Of a stretch of 11,245 nt of DNA, positions 6,408-11,245 are shown piece after piece. A program made the position numbers and the translations under genes. The notes beneath the pieces are model-generated. The model saw nothing but the letters and a program-made list of their open reading frames with translations, had not been told where the DNA came from and made no database searches. Numbering within the stretch: position 1 is the first letter of the stretch; every line of letters begins with the position of its first letter. Source of the stretch: Candidatus Nanohaloarchaea archaeon (GTDB lineage Archaea > EX4484-52 > GLR71); assembly GCA_030636885.1 (NCBI GenBank), contig DAOVVY010000016.1, positions 1-11,245 of the forward strand, given 5' to 3'.

Positions 6408-7475
6408 CTATTCTTTTTGATTGCCTTTTTTATCAAGTGGTGTGAGTTCAAAATCAAAGGAGTCATCTGTCGGCATTGCAAGGACGATTGCAGCATCAAG
6501 ACCTTTTTTTGCTGCCCTTTGCGCATTTTTTACTGTAGTTTCGATGCGGTTGTTTGTATGTGTGTAAGTAGTAGGGGTTAAGGATAGTTTCTTAGATATA
6601 ATGTCTGGATTCTCTAGAATTACACCTTTTCTTATAAGTCCTTGTCGTGTGACGGTCTCCCAGGGACGTCTTATGTTTTCAGCTCGATGTTTCATACGAT
6701 TCCAGTATTGGTAATCATATTTTGTTGACGCTGTGCAAAGATGGATGGACATATTTTTTGTGTTTTCAGCGGCATATTTTAATAGTTCTTGGCCCAGTTC
6801 TATACTATCTTTGACTGCATAATCCTCAAATTCTTTCAATTCAAATCCTTGTTTTTCCATTCTTTTGCAGTTTGTGTCTGAATATTCAAGTTCATTTAAG
6901 TTCATATAGTCAATTATACTTTCTGAGTCTTTTATGAGTTTTTTGAGTATCTTTTCTTTTCCAGGGACAAGTGGTATTTCTATGCCTATCTTGAATTCTG
7001 CTGTGTCTTTTATTTTTTGCAGCCGTGATATGTCAAATATATGGAAACGTAGGGCATCAAGACCTGATTGGTTAAGTTTTTTTATTTCGTCGTCTGTTAA
7101 ATCTATCTTTGTTGTATATGCGTGAATATGGAAATGAGAACCAAATTCTTTTTTCAGAAGAGTTACATAATGGCAGAACCGGTCTATATCAATTAGTGGT
7201 TCACCCCCTGTAATTCCAACACCAGTTGAACTGCATTTTTTTATTTCGTCAATTATGTCTGTGTCTTTATTGACTTCCTTTTCATTGATCCACATCTTTT
7301 TTGTTCCTTTTCTCTGTTCGGAAAGTGGGCAGTAGAAACAATCTTTATCACAGATGCCGGTTAAGAACAGTACTGATTTTTTACCTTTTATACACAGGCG
7401 ACAACCGTCAGGTAAGGTGCCCAGCAGTTGCGAGTTGGCTTTCGTGTCTGTTATTTTGTTTTGTTTGTCGGGCAT
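6408..7475 (-). CDS. Radical SAM protein, COG2108-like (PflA-related), function unknown
   Basis: A 355-residue iron-sulfur enzyme of the radical S-adenosylmethionine superfamily. The cluster-binding motif is C42-DKD-C46-FY-C49, followed by the SAM-binding GITGGEP around residues 87-93. A second Cys pair, C25-RL-C28 (GCRLC), precedes it. The arrangement GCxLC-xKGxKSVLFLTGxC...CFYCPLSE resembles the archaeal group related to pyruvate formate-lyase activating enzyme (COG2108), recalled from memory; its reaction is not established to my knowledge. The C-terminal region (about 225-355) contains TVTRQGLIRKGVI and an acidic end. The ATG at 7475 is the only plausible start, as an in-frame stop lies about 40 bases upstream with no other Met between. 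The gene runs divergently from the small zinc-ribbon gene across a 349-bp intergenic region. The superfamily call is secure; the substrate is not predictable. Confidence 0.9.
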   Translation of the reverse strand: MPDKQNKITDTKANSQLLGTLPDGCRLCIKGKKSVLFLTGICDKDCFYCPLSEQRKGTKKMWINEKEVNKDTDIIDEIKKCSSTGVGITGGEPLIDIDRFCHYVTLLKKEFGSHFHIHAYTTKIDLTDDEIKKLNQSGLDALRFHIFDISRLQKIKDTAEFKIGIEIPLVPGKEKILKKLIKDSESIIDYMNLNELEYSDTNCKRMEKQGFELKEFEDYAVKDSIELGQELLKYAAENTKNMSIHLCTASTKYDYQYWNRMKHRAENIRRPWETVTRQGLIRKGVILENPDIISKKLSLTPTTYTHTNNRIETTVKNAQRAAKKGLDAAIVLAMPTDDSFDFELTPLDKKGNQKE

Positions 7476-7537
7476 ATTGTGTTCACGCGTGATCGTATAT
7501 GTTTGAAGTGTTTAGTGAATGTAACTATATACAAAGG

Positions 7538-7547
7538 TATTTAAATA
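7538..7547. promoter_or_regulatory. Palindromic two-way TATA box
   Basis: TATTTAAATA reads the same on both strands. Leftward it would start the radical SAM transcript near 7517, a leader of about 40 bases. Rightward it would start an RNA near 7567, exactly at a box C-like GTGATGA. A weaker CATATACG near 7494-7501 could give the radical SAM gene a leaderless start instead. Confidence 0.4.
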
Positions 7548-7562
7548 TTGACTTTCTATTAG

Positions 7563-7663
7563 ATGTGTGATGATAATGTCATACCTGAATAACCATAATA
7601 TTGCATGGGATTTCTTTACAGGTATGGTCACATATACAGCCCTGACTAAAAAATGTCTGACAT
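7563..7663 (+). ncRNA. Candidate box C/D-like RNA
   Basis: The plus strand has an exact box C consensus GTGATGA (7567-7573), a box D'-like CTGA 11 bases later (7585-7588) and a box D candidate CTGA at 7657-7660. ATG (7563-7565) and CAT (7661-7663) can form the short closing stem directly flanking the boxes, as expected for a kink-turn. The body holds CATACCTG/CAGGTATG (7580-7587 with 7619-7626) around a CCAT/ATGG hairpin. The two-way TATA box lies about 25 bp upstream. At about 100 nt it is longer than typical archaeal C/D sRNAs of 50-70 nt, and no convincing box C' is seen. A short hairpin GATT/AATC followed by five Ts (7683-7699) could end the transcript. Moderate to weak evidence. Confidence 0.28.
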
Positions 7664-7713
7664 ACAGAAGTTAGTAGGGGATGATTCTATAATCTTTTTC
7701 TTAGAGGACCTTT

Positions 7714-7765
7714 AAGACCTGAAGACAGGGTACACAAAAAATTTAATTGATTAGAGTCAGGTCTT
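7714..7765 (+). repeat. 9-bp inverted repeat with alternative hairpin, upstream of zinc-ribbon gene
   Basis: AAGACCTGA (7714-7722) is the exact reverse complement of TCAGGTCTT (7757-7765). The left arm overlaps a competing local hairpin, CCTG-AAGA-CAGG (7718-7729), so the two folds exclude each other. The hexamer ACCTGA also occurs at 7583-7588 and 7786-7791. This could be a regulatory leader or operator sites; nothing identifies a ligand. The rest of the intergenic stretch 7664-7824 shows no gene I can support. Confidence 0.3.
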
Positions 7766-7797
7766 TATGTTTTTGTAATTTACCTACCTGATCCGGG

Positions 7798-7805
7798 TAT
7801 TTAAA
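7798..7805 (+). promoter_or_regulatory. TATA-like box of the zinc-ribbon gene
   Basis: TATTTAAA, centred 23-24 bp before the ATG at 7825, would allow a leaderless transcript. However, AGGGTGAT at 7813-7820 also looks like a Shine-Dalgarno sequence 4-5 bases from the ATG, which would matter if a longer leader from an upstream start were used. Confidence 0.4.
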
Positions 7806-7824
7806 ATTAATTAGGGTGATTTAA

Positions 7825-7980
7825 ATGAAGATGAAAGTGATATGTACAAGTTGTGAGAAAGAAATGGATTGGATATGGGGTAACCAGATTGCACGGTGTG
7901 AATCCTGCAATACTATACTTGATATCCATGATGTTAAGATTGCTAAAAGTTCGTATGAGAGCTTTTTACCGGCGGCTTGA
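7825..7980 (+). CDS. Small zinc-ribbon protein, 51 residues
   Basis: The product of 51 residues contains C7-TS-C10 and C25-ES-C28, spaced 14 residues apart, a classic zinc-ribbon or rubredoxin-like knuckle pair, with two Trp residues (16 and 18) between. The C-terminal part (29-51) has no clear motif. Function is unknown; single zinc ribbons of this size in archaea are often nucleic-acid- or protein-binding adaptors, but that is a generic inference. The start is supported by AGGGTGAT at 7813-7820, a Shine-Dalgarno match 4-5 bases upstream, and by a TATA-like box at 7798-7805. T-rich sequence follows the stop. The gene stands alone, divergent from the radical SAM gene and convergent with the M29 paralog. 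The conserved Cys pattern and signals make it likely to be real despite its size. Confidence 0.72.
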   Translation: MKMKVICTSCEKEMDWIWGNQIARCESCNTILDIHDVKIAKSSYESFLPAA

Positions 7981-8008
7981 TTTCTTATTTCTTATTTTTA
8001 TATTTTTA
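7981..8008 (+). terminator. T-rich terminator after the zinc-ribbon gene
   Basis: Immediately after the TGA the plus strand becomes T-rich, with runs of TTT, TTT, TTTTT and TTTTT, running into the 3' end of the convergent M29 gene. This fits hairpin-free archaeal termination. Confidence 0.5.
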
Positions 8009-9023
8009 GTATTTTACCGTCAATTAGGATTTTTGGATTCTTGAACACTTGGTCAAGATGGTAACTGCAGCTGTTTGTCCCGCCGAAAACAGTGTTCATA
8101 CCAAGGGCTATGTGTGCAGTTCCAAGTGTTTTTTCGTCAACAAGTGTGTTGCCGATAAGTGTTGCTTTTGGATTTAGACCAATGCCAAACTCAGCAAGGA
8201 TGTTTATGTTTTTATCAGTTTTTTCAATTGTTTTAATTGTGTCTTTTAATTCTTTTGATGTGTTTTTTATTAACTGTCCGTTTTTGAATTCTAGGTAAAA
8301 TTCGTCTTTTAAAAGACGCGAACCTGTGAGTGTTTTTATGGTTCCGTCAATTATAATTTTTCCGTTCGTTTTTGTCTCGTTCGGAGCAATGTAAATTTCG
8401 CCGAAAGGTATGTTTGTGCTTCTGTACTGGTGAAGTCCACAGGCTATGTGAGATATTCTGTCTGTTATGTCTAGGTTAAGATTGGTACCTATTGAGGTAG
8501 TTATTGTTATTTTGTGTCCCTTATCAAGGATATCTTTTATATGTTTTAATTTTTCTAAGTGTTCAAGGGGGTTAAAAGAGAGGGTGTTTGCGAAAATGTC
8601 CCAGTTTTCTTTTTTGATTTTTGAGAGACCAAGTGAATATATGAGTCTTAGGTTTCTTTTGAGGATAAATGCTTTGAAATTTAGTCCTGTGTCAATAGGG
8701 ATAAGACCTATGTTATTTGAGACTGAAACTATTACTATTGCGTTTTTCGGTATGGATGTGAGATGTTCAAATATATGGGGGTTAAGAAAGTCTGTGTCTG
8801 TCTTTATATCTTGAGTTAGAATTGTGCAACTGCAACCTAATGTTTCAAGCGCTTCCTTTTCTTTTTGAGCAAGGATCGGGGCAAGAGTAGCCTCACCAAT
8901 TCCGTTGTCTGTGATTATGATTGCTGTGTCGCCCTCTTTTATGTCCCAGCCGTTCTTGAGGATTTTGTCAAGATTGGGAATATTTAAGCCTTGGTGTTTT
9001 ATGGTCGTTTTATTATTATCCAT
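7998..9023 (-). CDS. M29-type aminopeptidase homolog A (catalytic Tyr replaced)
   Basis: A 341-residue member of the aminopeptidase T/AmpS-like group (MEROPS M29, COG2309), metalloenzymes that remove N-terminal residues from peptides. Comparing motifs with Thermus aminopeptidase T from memory, the likely metal ligands are Glu209 (FGEI), Glu278 (AEFGIGLNP), His304 (TAHIALG), His322 and Asp324 (YHLDQVF). The catalytic Tyr expected seven residues after the His in HIALG is Thr311 here, whereas the neighbouring paralog B keeps Tyr, so activity may be altered. Start: the ATG at 9023 is preferred over 9038 because GAGG (9033-9036) sits 9 bases upstream. It overlaps the end of the 126-residue gene by 8 bases, indicating translational coupling. 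No signal peptide is visible, so it is probably cytosolic. The two paralogs share the C-terminal HLDQVFKNP...DGKIL block. Confidence 0.85.
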   Translation of the reverse strand: MDNNKTTIKHQGLNIPNLDKILKNGWDIKEGDTAIIITDNGIGEATLAPILAQKEKEALETLGCSCTILTQDIKTDTDFLNPHIFEHLTSIPKNAIVIVSVSNNIGLIPIDTGLNFKAFILKRNLRLIYSLGLSKIKKENWDIFANTLSFNPLEHLEKLKHIKDILDKGHKITITTSIGTNLNLDITDRISHIACGLHQYRSTNIPFGEIYIAPNETKTNGKIIIDGTIKTLTGSRLLKDEFYLEFKNGQLIKNTSKELKDTIKTIEKTDKNINILAEFGIGLNPKATLIGNTLVDEKTLGTAHIALGMNTVFGGTNSCSYHLDQVFKNPKILIDGKILKI

Positions 9024-9396
9024 AATAATTTGCCTCATATTCTTTTTTTGGTCTTTTTTTTGTGATTGATGTTTGTTCGGCCAGTTTTAGTGTGTCTCTG
9101 TTTTTTTTGTTTTTGTTTAGGTAAAGTATGAGCTTATTCTTGTCTTCATCGTTTGGAAAAATGTATGTGATTCCTGTCTTTTTGTTCTTTTTGATTAGGA
9201 GGGTGCATAAAGTTAGCCATTTTTTGTATTCAGTTTCAAATTCTATATGGAAAAGGTGACAACCGCACCTCTTGTGTAGGTAGATGGAGAAACTGTCTAT
9301 GTCTGCGAGGTATAAGGGAACGGTCAGTTCTTTTTTGAATGTGGTCTTGTTTTTTTTGTTTAATATGAAAATTCTTAATGTGTTCTTTTTTTCCAT
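9016..9396 (-). CDS. Hypothetical basic protein, 126 residues
   Basis: I do not recognise this protein. It is 126 residues, very Lys-rich, with no signal peptide or clear membrane span. An aromatic-rich middle contains RCGCHLFHIEFETEYKKWLTLCTLLIKK (about residues 43-70), which reads like beta strands, so a small beta domain with a basic tail is possible. The tail (about 115-126) ends KKRPKKEYEANYYG. It lies between the two M29 paralogs and overlaps the next gene by 8 bases, so it is co-expressed with homolog A. A TATA-like TTATAAAT at 9420-9427 is centred about 27 bp before the ATG, suggesting a leaderless start and a promoter separate from paralog B. A role with RNA, DNA or the peptidases is only speculation. 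Confidence 0.75.
   Translation of the reverse strand: MEKKNTLRIFILNKKNKTTFKKELTVPLYLADIDSFSIYLHKRCGCHLFHIEFETEYKKWLTLCTLLIKKNKKTGITYIFPNDEDKNKLILYLNKNKKNRDTLKLAEQTSITKKRPKKEYEANYYG
9033..9036 (-). promoter_or_regulatory. Shine-Dalgarno that decides the M29 homolog A start
   Basis: GAGG on the minus strand lies inside the upstream 126-residue gene, 9 bases before the ATG at 9023. The alternative ATG at 9038 has no such sequence upstream. Confidence 0.5.
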
Positions 9397-9419
9397 TAAT
9401 GTATTTAGTTATTGAAAGA

Positions 9420-9427
9420 ATTTATAA
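9420..9427 (-). promoter_or_regulatory. TATA-like box for the 126-residue gene / M29 homolog A
   Basis: TTATAAAT on the minus strand in the 36-bp gap behind M29 homolog B, centred about 27 bp before the ATG at 9396. It would make the 126-residue gene the leaderless first gene of a two-gene operon. Confidence 0.5.
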
Positions 9428-9432
9428 TTGTT

Positions 9433-10506
9433 TTATTGGGTTATATTGAGGATTTTTCCGTCAACTTCAATTCTTGGGTTCTTGAAGACCTGGTCAAGAT
9501 GGATTATTGCATATATTGTTCCGCCGAACCAGTAATTGCTGCCGATTGCGATGTGGGCGGTACCCACAACCTTTTCGTCAATGTTCATAGAACCTATTAT
9601 TTTCGCGTTTGGGTTCAGGCCGATTCCCAGTTCACCGATCCGTCTTACTCCCCAGGGAAATTTTGAGTGGTCGTGTGCCCAGGTAAGGGTTTCTTTTAGT
9701 TTTTCTGCCTCTTCACAACCTGTAATAGATATAATGTTTCCCTCTTTGATTTCAAGGGTGATGGGTTCTTTTACCAGTTGTGTGCCTTCTTTGATCCGTG
9801 AGCTCAGGTCAATCACGACTTTTCCTTCAACAAATTTACCGCGACAAGGCGTATAGACTTCACCTATTGGGATGTTGCCGCCTGTGCCCGGAAGGTCATA
9901 TATACCAGATACAGATAATGCTTTTTTATTTTTTATATTCATATAGAGATCTGTGCCTTTTTCAGTTGTGATATGAAGTTCGTTTCCATTGTTAATTATC
10001 TTGTTTATTCTTTCACAGTTTTTGCGGACAGAGTCATAATCAATGTCTATGGTATTAAGTATCTTGTCTATTTCTTCTGTTTTTAGGGTACCAAGGCTCG
10101 GCATTGATGCAAATCTATGCCCTTCTTGTTTTATGAAAGTTCTAAAACTTTTACCTATAGATTTTAGTTTTCCTAATCTGTTTGATATGGTGAGGATTAT
10201 TGGGGTGTTTTGTTTTAGAGAGGTTAAGGTTTTTGTTATGCTAGGATCTGCATAGTCTCCCTTTTCTTTAGGGTCTTGCAGTATTATTTTTGGGTTTTTG
10301 ATACCTAGTTTTTTTGCGGCAAGGAAGTAACCGACACATAAAATAGGTGCTATTTTCTTGTTTGGATATCCAGAATCGCCTAAGATTAAGAAATTTTCGT
10401 CTTTTTGGACCTTAAGACAATCAGATATAATTTTTGATAGGTATGGTATTGATCTTTTTGCAAGTTGCAGTTCTTCATCTGTCAAGGTCTTGATGATGTC
10501 ATCCAT
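9433..10506 (-). CDS. M29-type aminopeptidase homolog B
   Basis: A 357-residue member of the same aminopeptidase T/AmpS-like group (M29, COG2309) as its neighbour. Inferred metal ligands are Glu216 (IGEVY), Glu292 (GELGIGLNP), His318 (TAHIAIG), His336 and Asp338 (IHLDQVF). Tyr325, seven residues after His318, occupies the catalytic Tyr position known in Thermus aminopeptidase T, so this copy looks fully equipped. Family ligand assignments are from memory. The N-terminal 200 residues are diverged from homolog A, while the last 70 are clearly related. This suggests an old tandem duplication, later separated by the 126-residue gene. The ATG at 10506 gives a sensible N-terminus. A TATA sequence at 10538-10545 lies about 35 bp upstream, implying a leader of about 10 bases. 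Likely cytosolic peptide turnover; the substrate is unknown. Confidence 0.88.
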   Translation of the reverse strand: MDDIIKTLTDEELQLAKRSIPYLSKIISDCLKVQKDENFLILGDSGYPNKKIAPILCVGYFLAAKKLGIKNPKIILQDPKEKGDYADPSITKTLTSLKQNTPIILTISNRLGKLKSIGKSFRTFIKQEGHRFASMPSLGTLKTEEIDKILNTIDIDYDSVRKNCERINKIINNGNELHITTEKGTDLYMNIKNKKALSVSGIYDLPGTGGNIPIGEVYTPCRGKFVEGKVVIDLSSRIKEGTQLVKEPITLEIKEGNIISITGCEEAEKLKETLTWAHDHSKFPWGVRRIGELGIGLNPNAKIIGSMNIDEKVVGTAHIAIGSNYWFGGTIYAIIHLDQVFKNPRIEVDGKILNITQ

Positions 10507-10537
10507 AACGCATTCATTTTAAAAATAGGCTCAAAGA

Positions 10538-10545
10538 TATATAAA
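10538..10545. promoter_or_regulatory. TATA box between divergent genes
   Basis: TATATAAA on the plus strand (TTTATATA on the minus). The plus-strand version has a purine-rich BRE-like AAAG upstream and predicts initiation near 10566, serving the protease-acdB operon. The same box could serve M29 homolog B on the minus strand, though with a poorer BRE. Confidence 0.55.
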
Positions 10546-10578
10546 TAGAATGATAATTATTTATTGATGTGAATTGTG

Positions 10579-10998
10579 ATGGCTGAAATCAACAAAAGAA
10601 GAATAGGGCTGACTGAAGTTGTCCATGTATGCGGGTCGAAAAAATGCGCAAAGATAGCCGCAATCTGTGACACGGGCGCAACAACCACATCAATTGATGC
10701 TACAATATCTAAAGAGCTTGATTTTGGAGAACCAATAGGGACCATAACTGTTATGAATCCGTCTGTCAATAAGAAGTTTAAAAGAGAGATAGTCAAGGTC
10801 AATCTTGAGATTTCTGGCAGGAAATTTGAGGTGGGTGCAAATGTGCAGGACAGGACGCACATGACACACAAGATGATAATCGGCCGTGATATACTGTATG
10901 ATAATTTCATTGTGGATGTCTCAAGGACACATGACGGCAGCAACCTTAAGACAATAAAAGATAAAGAACTCCTTAAAGTTAAGTTTTATGATAAGTGA
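10579..10998 (+). CDS. Retropepsin-like protease (COG4067/RimB-like)
   Basis: A 139-residue single-domain protein. It has the aspartic-protease signature C30-DTGATTTSID (Asp31-Ala34), then a strand-rich body and RTHMTHKMIIGRDIL (92-106), followed by FIVDVSRTH. This fits the small retropepsin-like family once annotated as putative ATP-dependent zinc proteases (PF05618, COG4067), which in bacteria often accompanies RimK-type ATP-grasp ligases; this is family knowledge from memory. With one DTG motif it should act as a homodimer, as retroviral proteases do. Substrate unknown. No signal peptide, so probably cytosolic. The ATG at 10579 is preferred over the GTG directly before it (10576). A BRE/TATA at 10538-10545 gives a short leader. 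It is followed after 5 bases by the acetyl-CoA synthetase gene, so they are probably co-transcribed. Confidence 0.85.
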   Translation: MAEINKRRIGLTEVVHVCGSKKCAKIAAICDTGATTTSIDATISKELDFGEPIGTITVMNPSVNKKFKREIVKVNLEISGRKFEVGANVQDRTHMTHKMIIGRDILYDNFIVDVSRTHDGSNLKTIKDKELLKVKFYDK

Positions 10999-11003
10999 TT
11001 GTG

Positions 11004-11245
11004 ATGGTACTGATGAGCGAGCACGATTCAAAGAAGATGTTTTCTAGTTACGGGCTTAACGTAACTCGTGAGTTTGTTGCAAAAGATAGGCATGAGGCTT
11101 CTGTATATGCGGGGCGTATAGGGTACCCTGTAGTCATGAAAGTCATATCACCTGACATTGTGCACAAGACTGATTCTGGCGGGGTGGTGCTTAACATACA
11201 TAATTCAGATGATGCCTTGAAAGCTTATGACCTGATTATGAAAAA
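11004..11245 (+). CDS. acdB: Acetyl-CoA synthetase (ADP-forming) beta subunit, 3'-truncated
   Basis: The first 80 residues of an ATP-grasp domain, running off the right edge. The sequence SEHDSKKMFSSYGL, then GYPVVMKVISPDIVHKTD and SGGVVLNI, is typical of the beta subunit of ADP-forming acetyl-CoA synthetase (ATP-grasp_5 type). That enzyme makes ATP and acetate from acetyl-CoA, ADP and phosphate in many archaea. Starting with the ATP-grasp domain suggests a separate beta subunit rather than an alpha-beta fusion, though the far end is not visible. Succinyl-CoA or other acyl-CoA forms cannot be excluded. The ATG at 11004 is chosen; AGTGAT at 10994-10999 is a Shine-Dalgarno-like match about 4 bases upstream. 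ATG at 11013 is an alternative. The gene is tightly coupled to the protease gene. Confidence 0.85.
   Translation, partial: MVLMSEHDSKKMFSSYGLNVTREFVAKDRHEASVYAGRIGYPVVMKVISPDIVHKTDSGGVVLNIHNSDDALKAYDLIMK

Noticed and set aside
6282..6581. 99-residue plus-strand open frame
   Set aside because: It overlaps the radical SAM gene antisense and the structured RNA element, with low-complexity hydrophobic translation and no start signals.
10557..10943. 128-residue minus-strand open frame
   Set aside because: It is antisense to the retropepsin-like gene, whose DTG and IIGRDIL motifs show the true strand.

Overview
The window is archaeal chromosomal DNA. The evidence is a large subunit of the archaea-specific replicative DNA polymerase D, BRE/TATA-type promoters placed about 25 bp from start codons (leaderless transcripts), a COG2108-type radical SAM protein, and a beta subunit resembling ADP-forming acetyl-CoA synthetase. 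The DNA is AT-rich. Together this points to a euryarchaeotal or DPANN-like lineage, but I cannot assign it more closely.

Layout, left to right. Positions 2-2926 (+) hold the C-terminal three quarters of the PolD large subunit DP2, cut by the left edge. Positions 2927-3245 are a convergent intergenic region with four direct copies of a 19-21 bp element that strongly resembles the origin recognition box (ORB) bound by Orc1/Cdc6; I propose a replication origin next to the polymerase gene. From 3246 to 7475 all genes are on the minus strand: a metallo-beta-lactamase-fold hydrolase, an unrecognised 162-residue leaderless gene, CTP synthase (pyrG) and a radical SAM protein. Between pyrG and the radical SAM gene, the minus strand carries a 75-nt element with a 7-bp closing stem and a kink-turn-like junction, 22-25 bp downstream of its own TATA-like box.

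Positions 7476-7824 are a divergent intergenic region with a two-way TATA box, a box C/D-like signature and long inverted repeats. They precede a 51-residue zinc-ribbon gene (7825-7980, +). Positions 7998-10506 (-) hold two M29-type aminopeptidase paralogs flanking a basic 126-residue unknown gene. The window ends with a short plus-strand operon: a retropepsin-like protease and the start of an acetyl-CoA synthetase beta subunit, cut by the right edge.

The genes serve replication, nucleotide synthesis, proteolysis and energy conservation and do not form one obvious pathway. First genes of transcripts mostly look leaderless, while genes following another at short distance show Shine-Dalgarno-like sequences. 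The least explained parts are the ORB-like array, the two candidate structured RNAs and the divergence between the two M29 paralogs.
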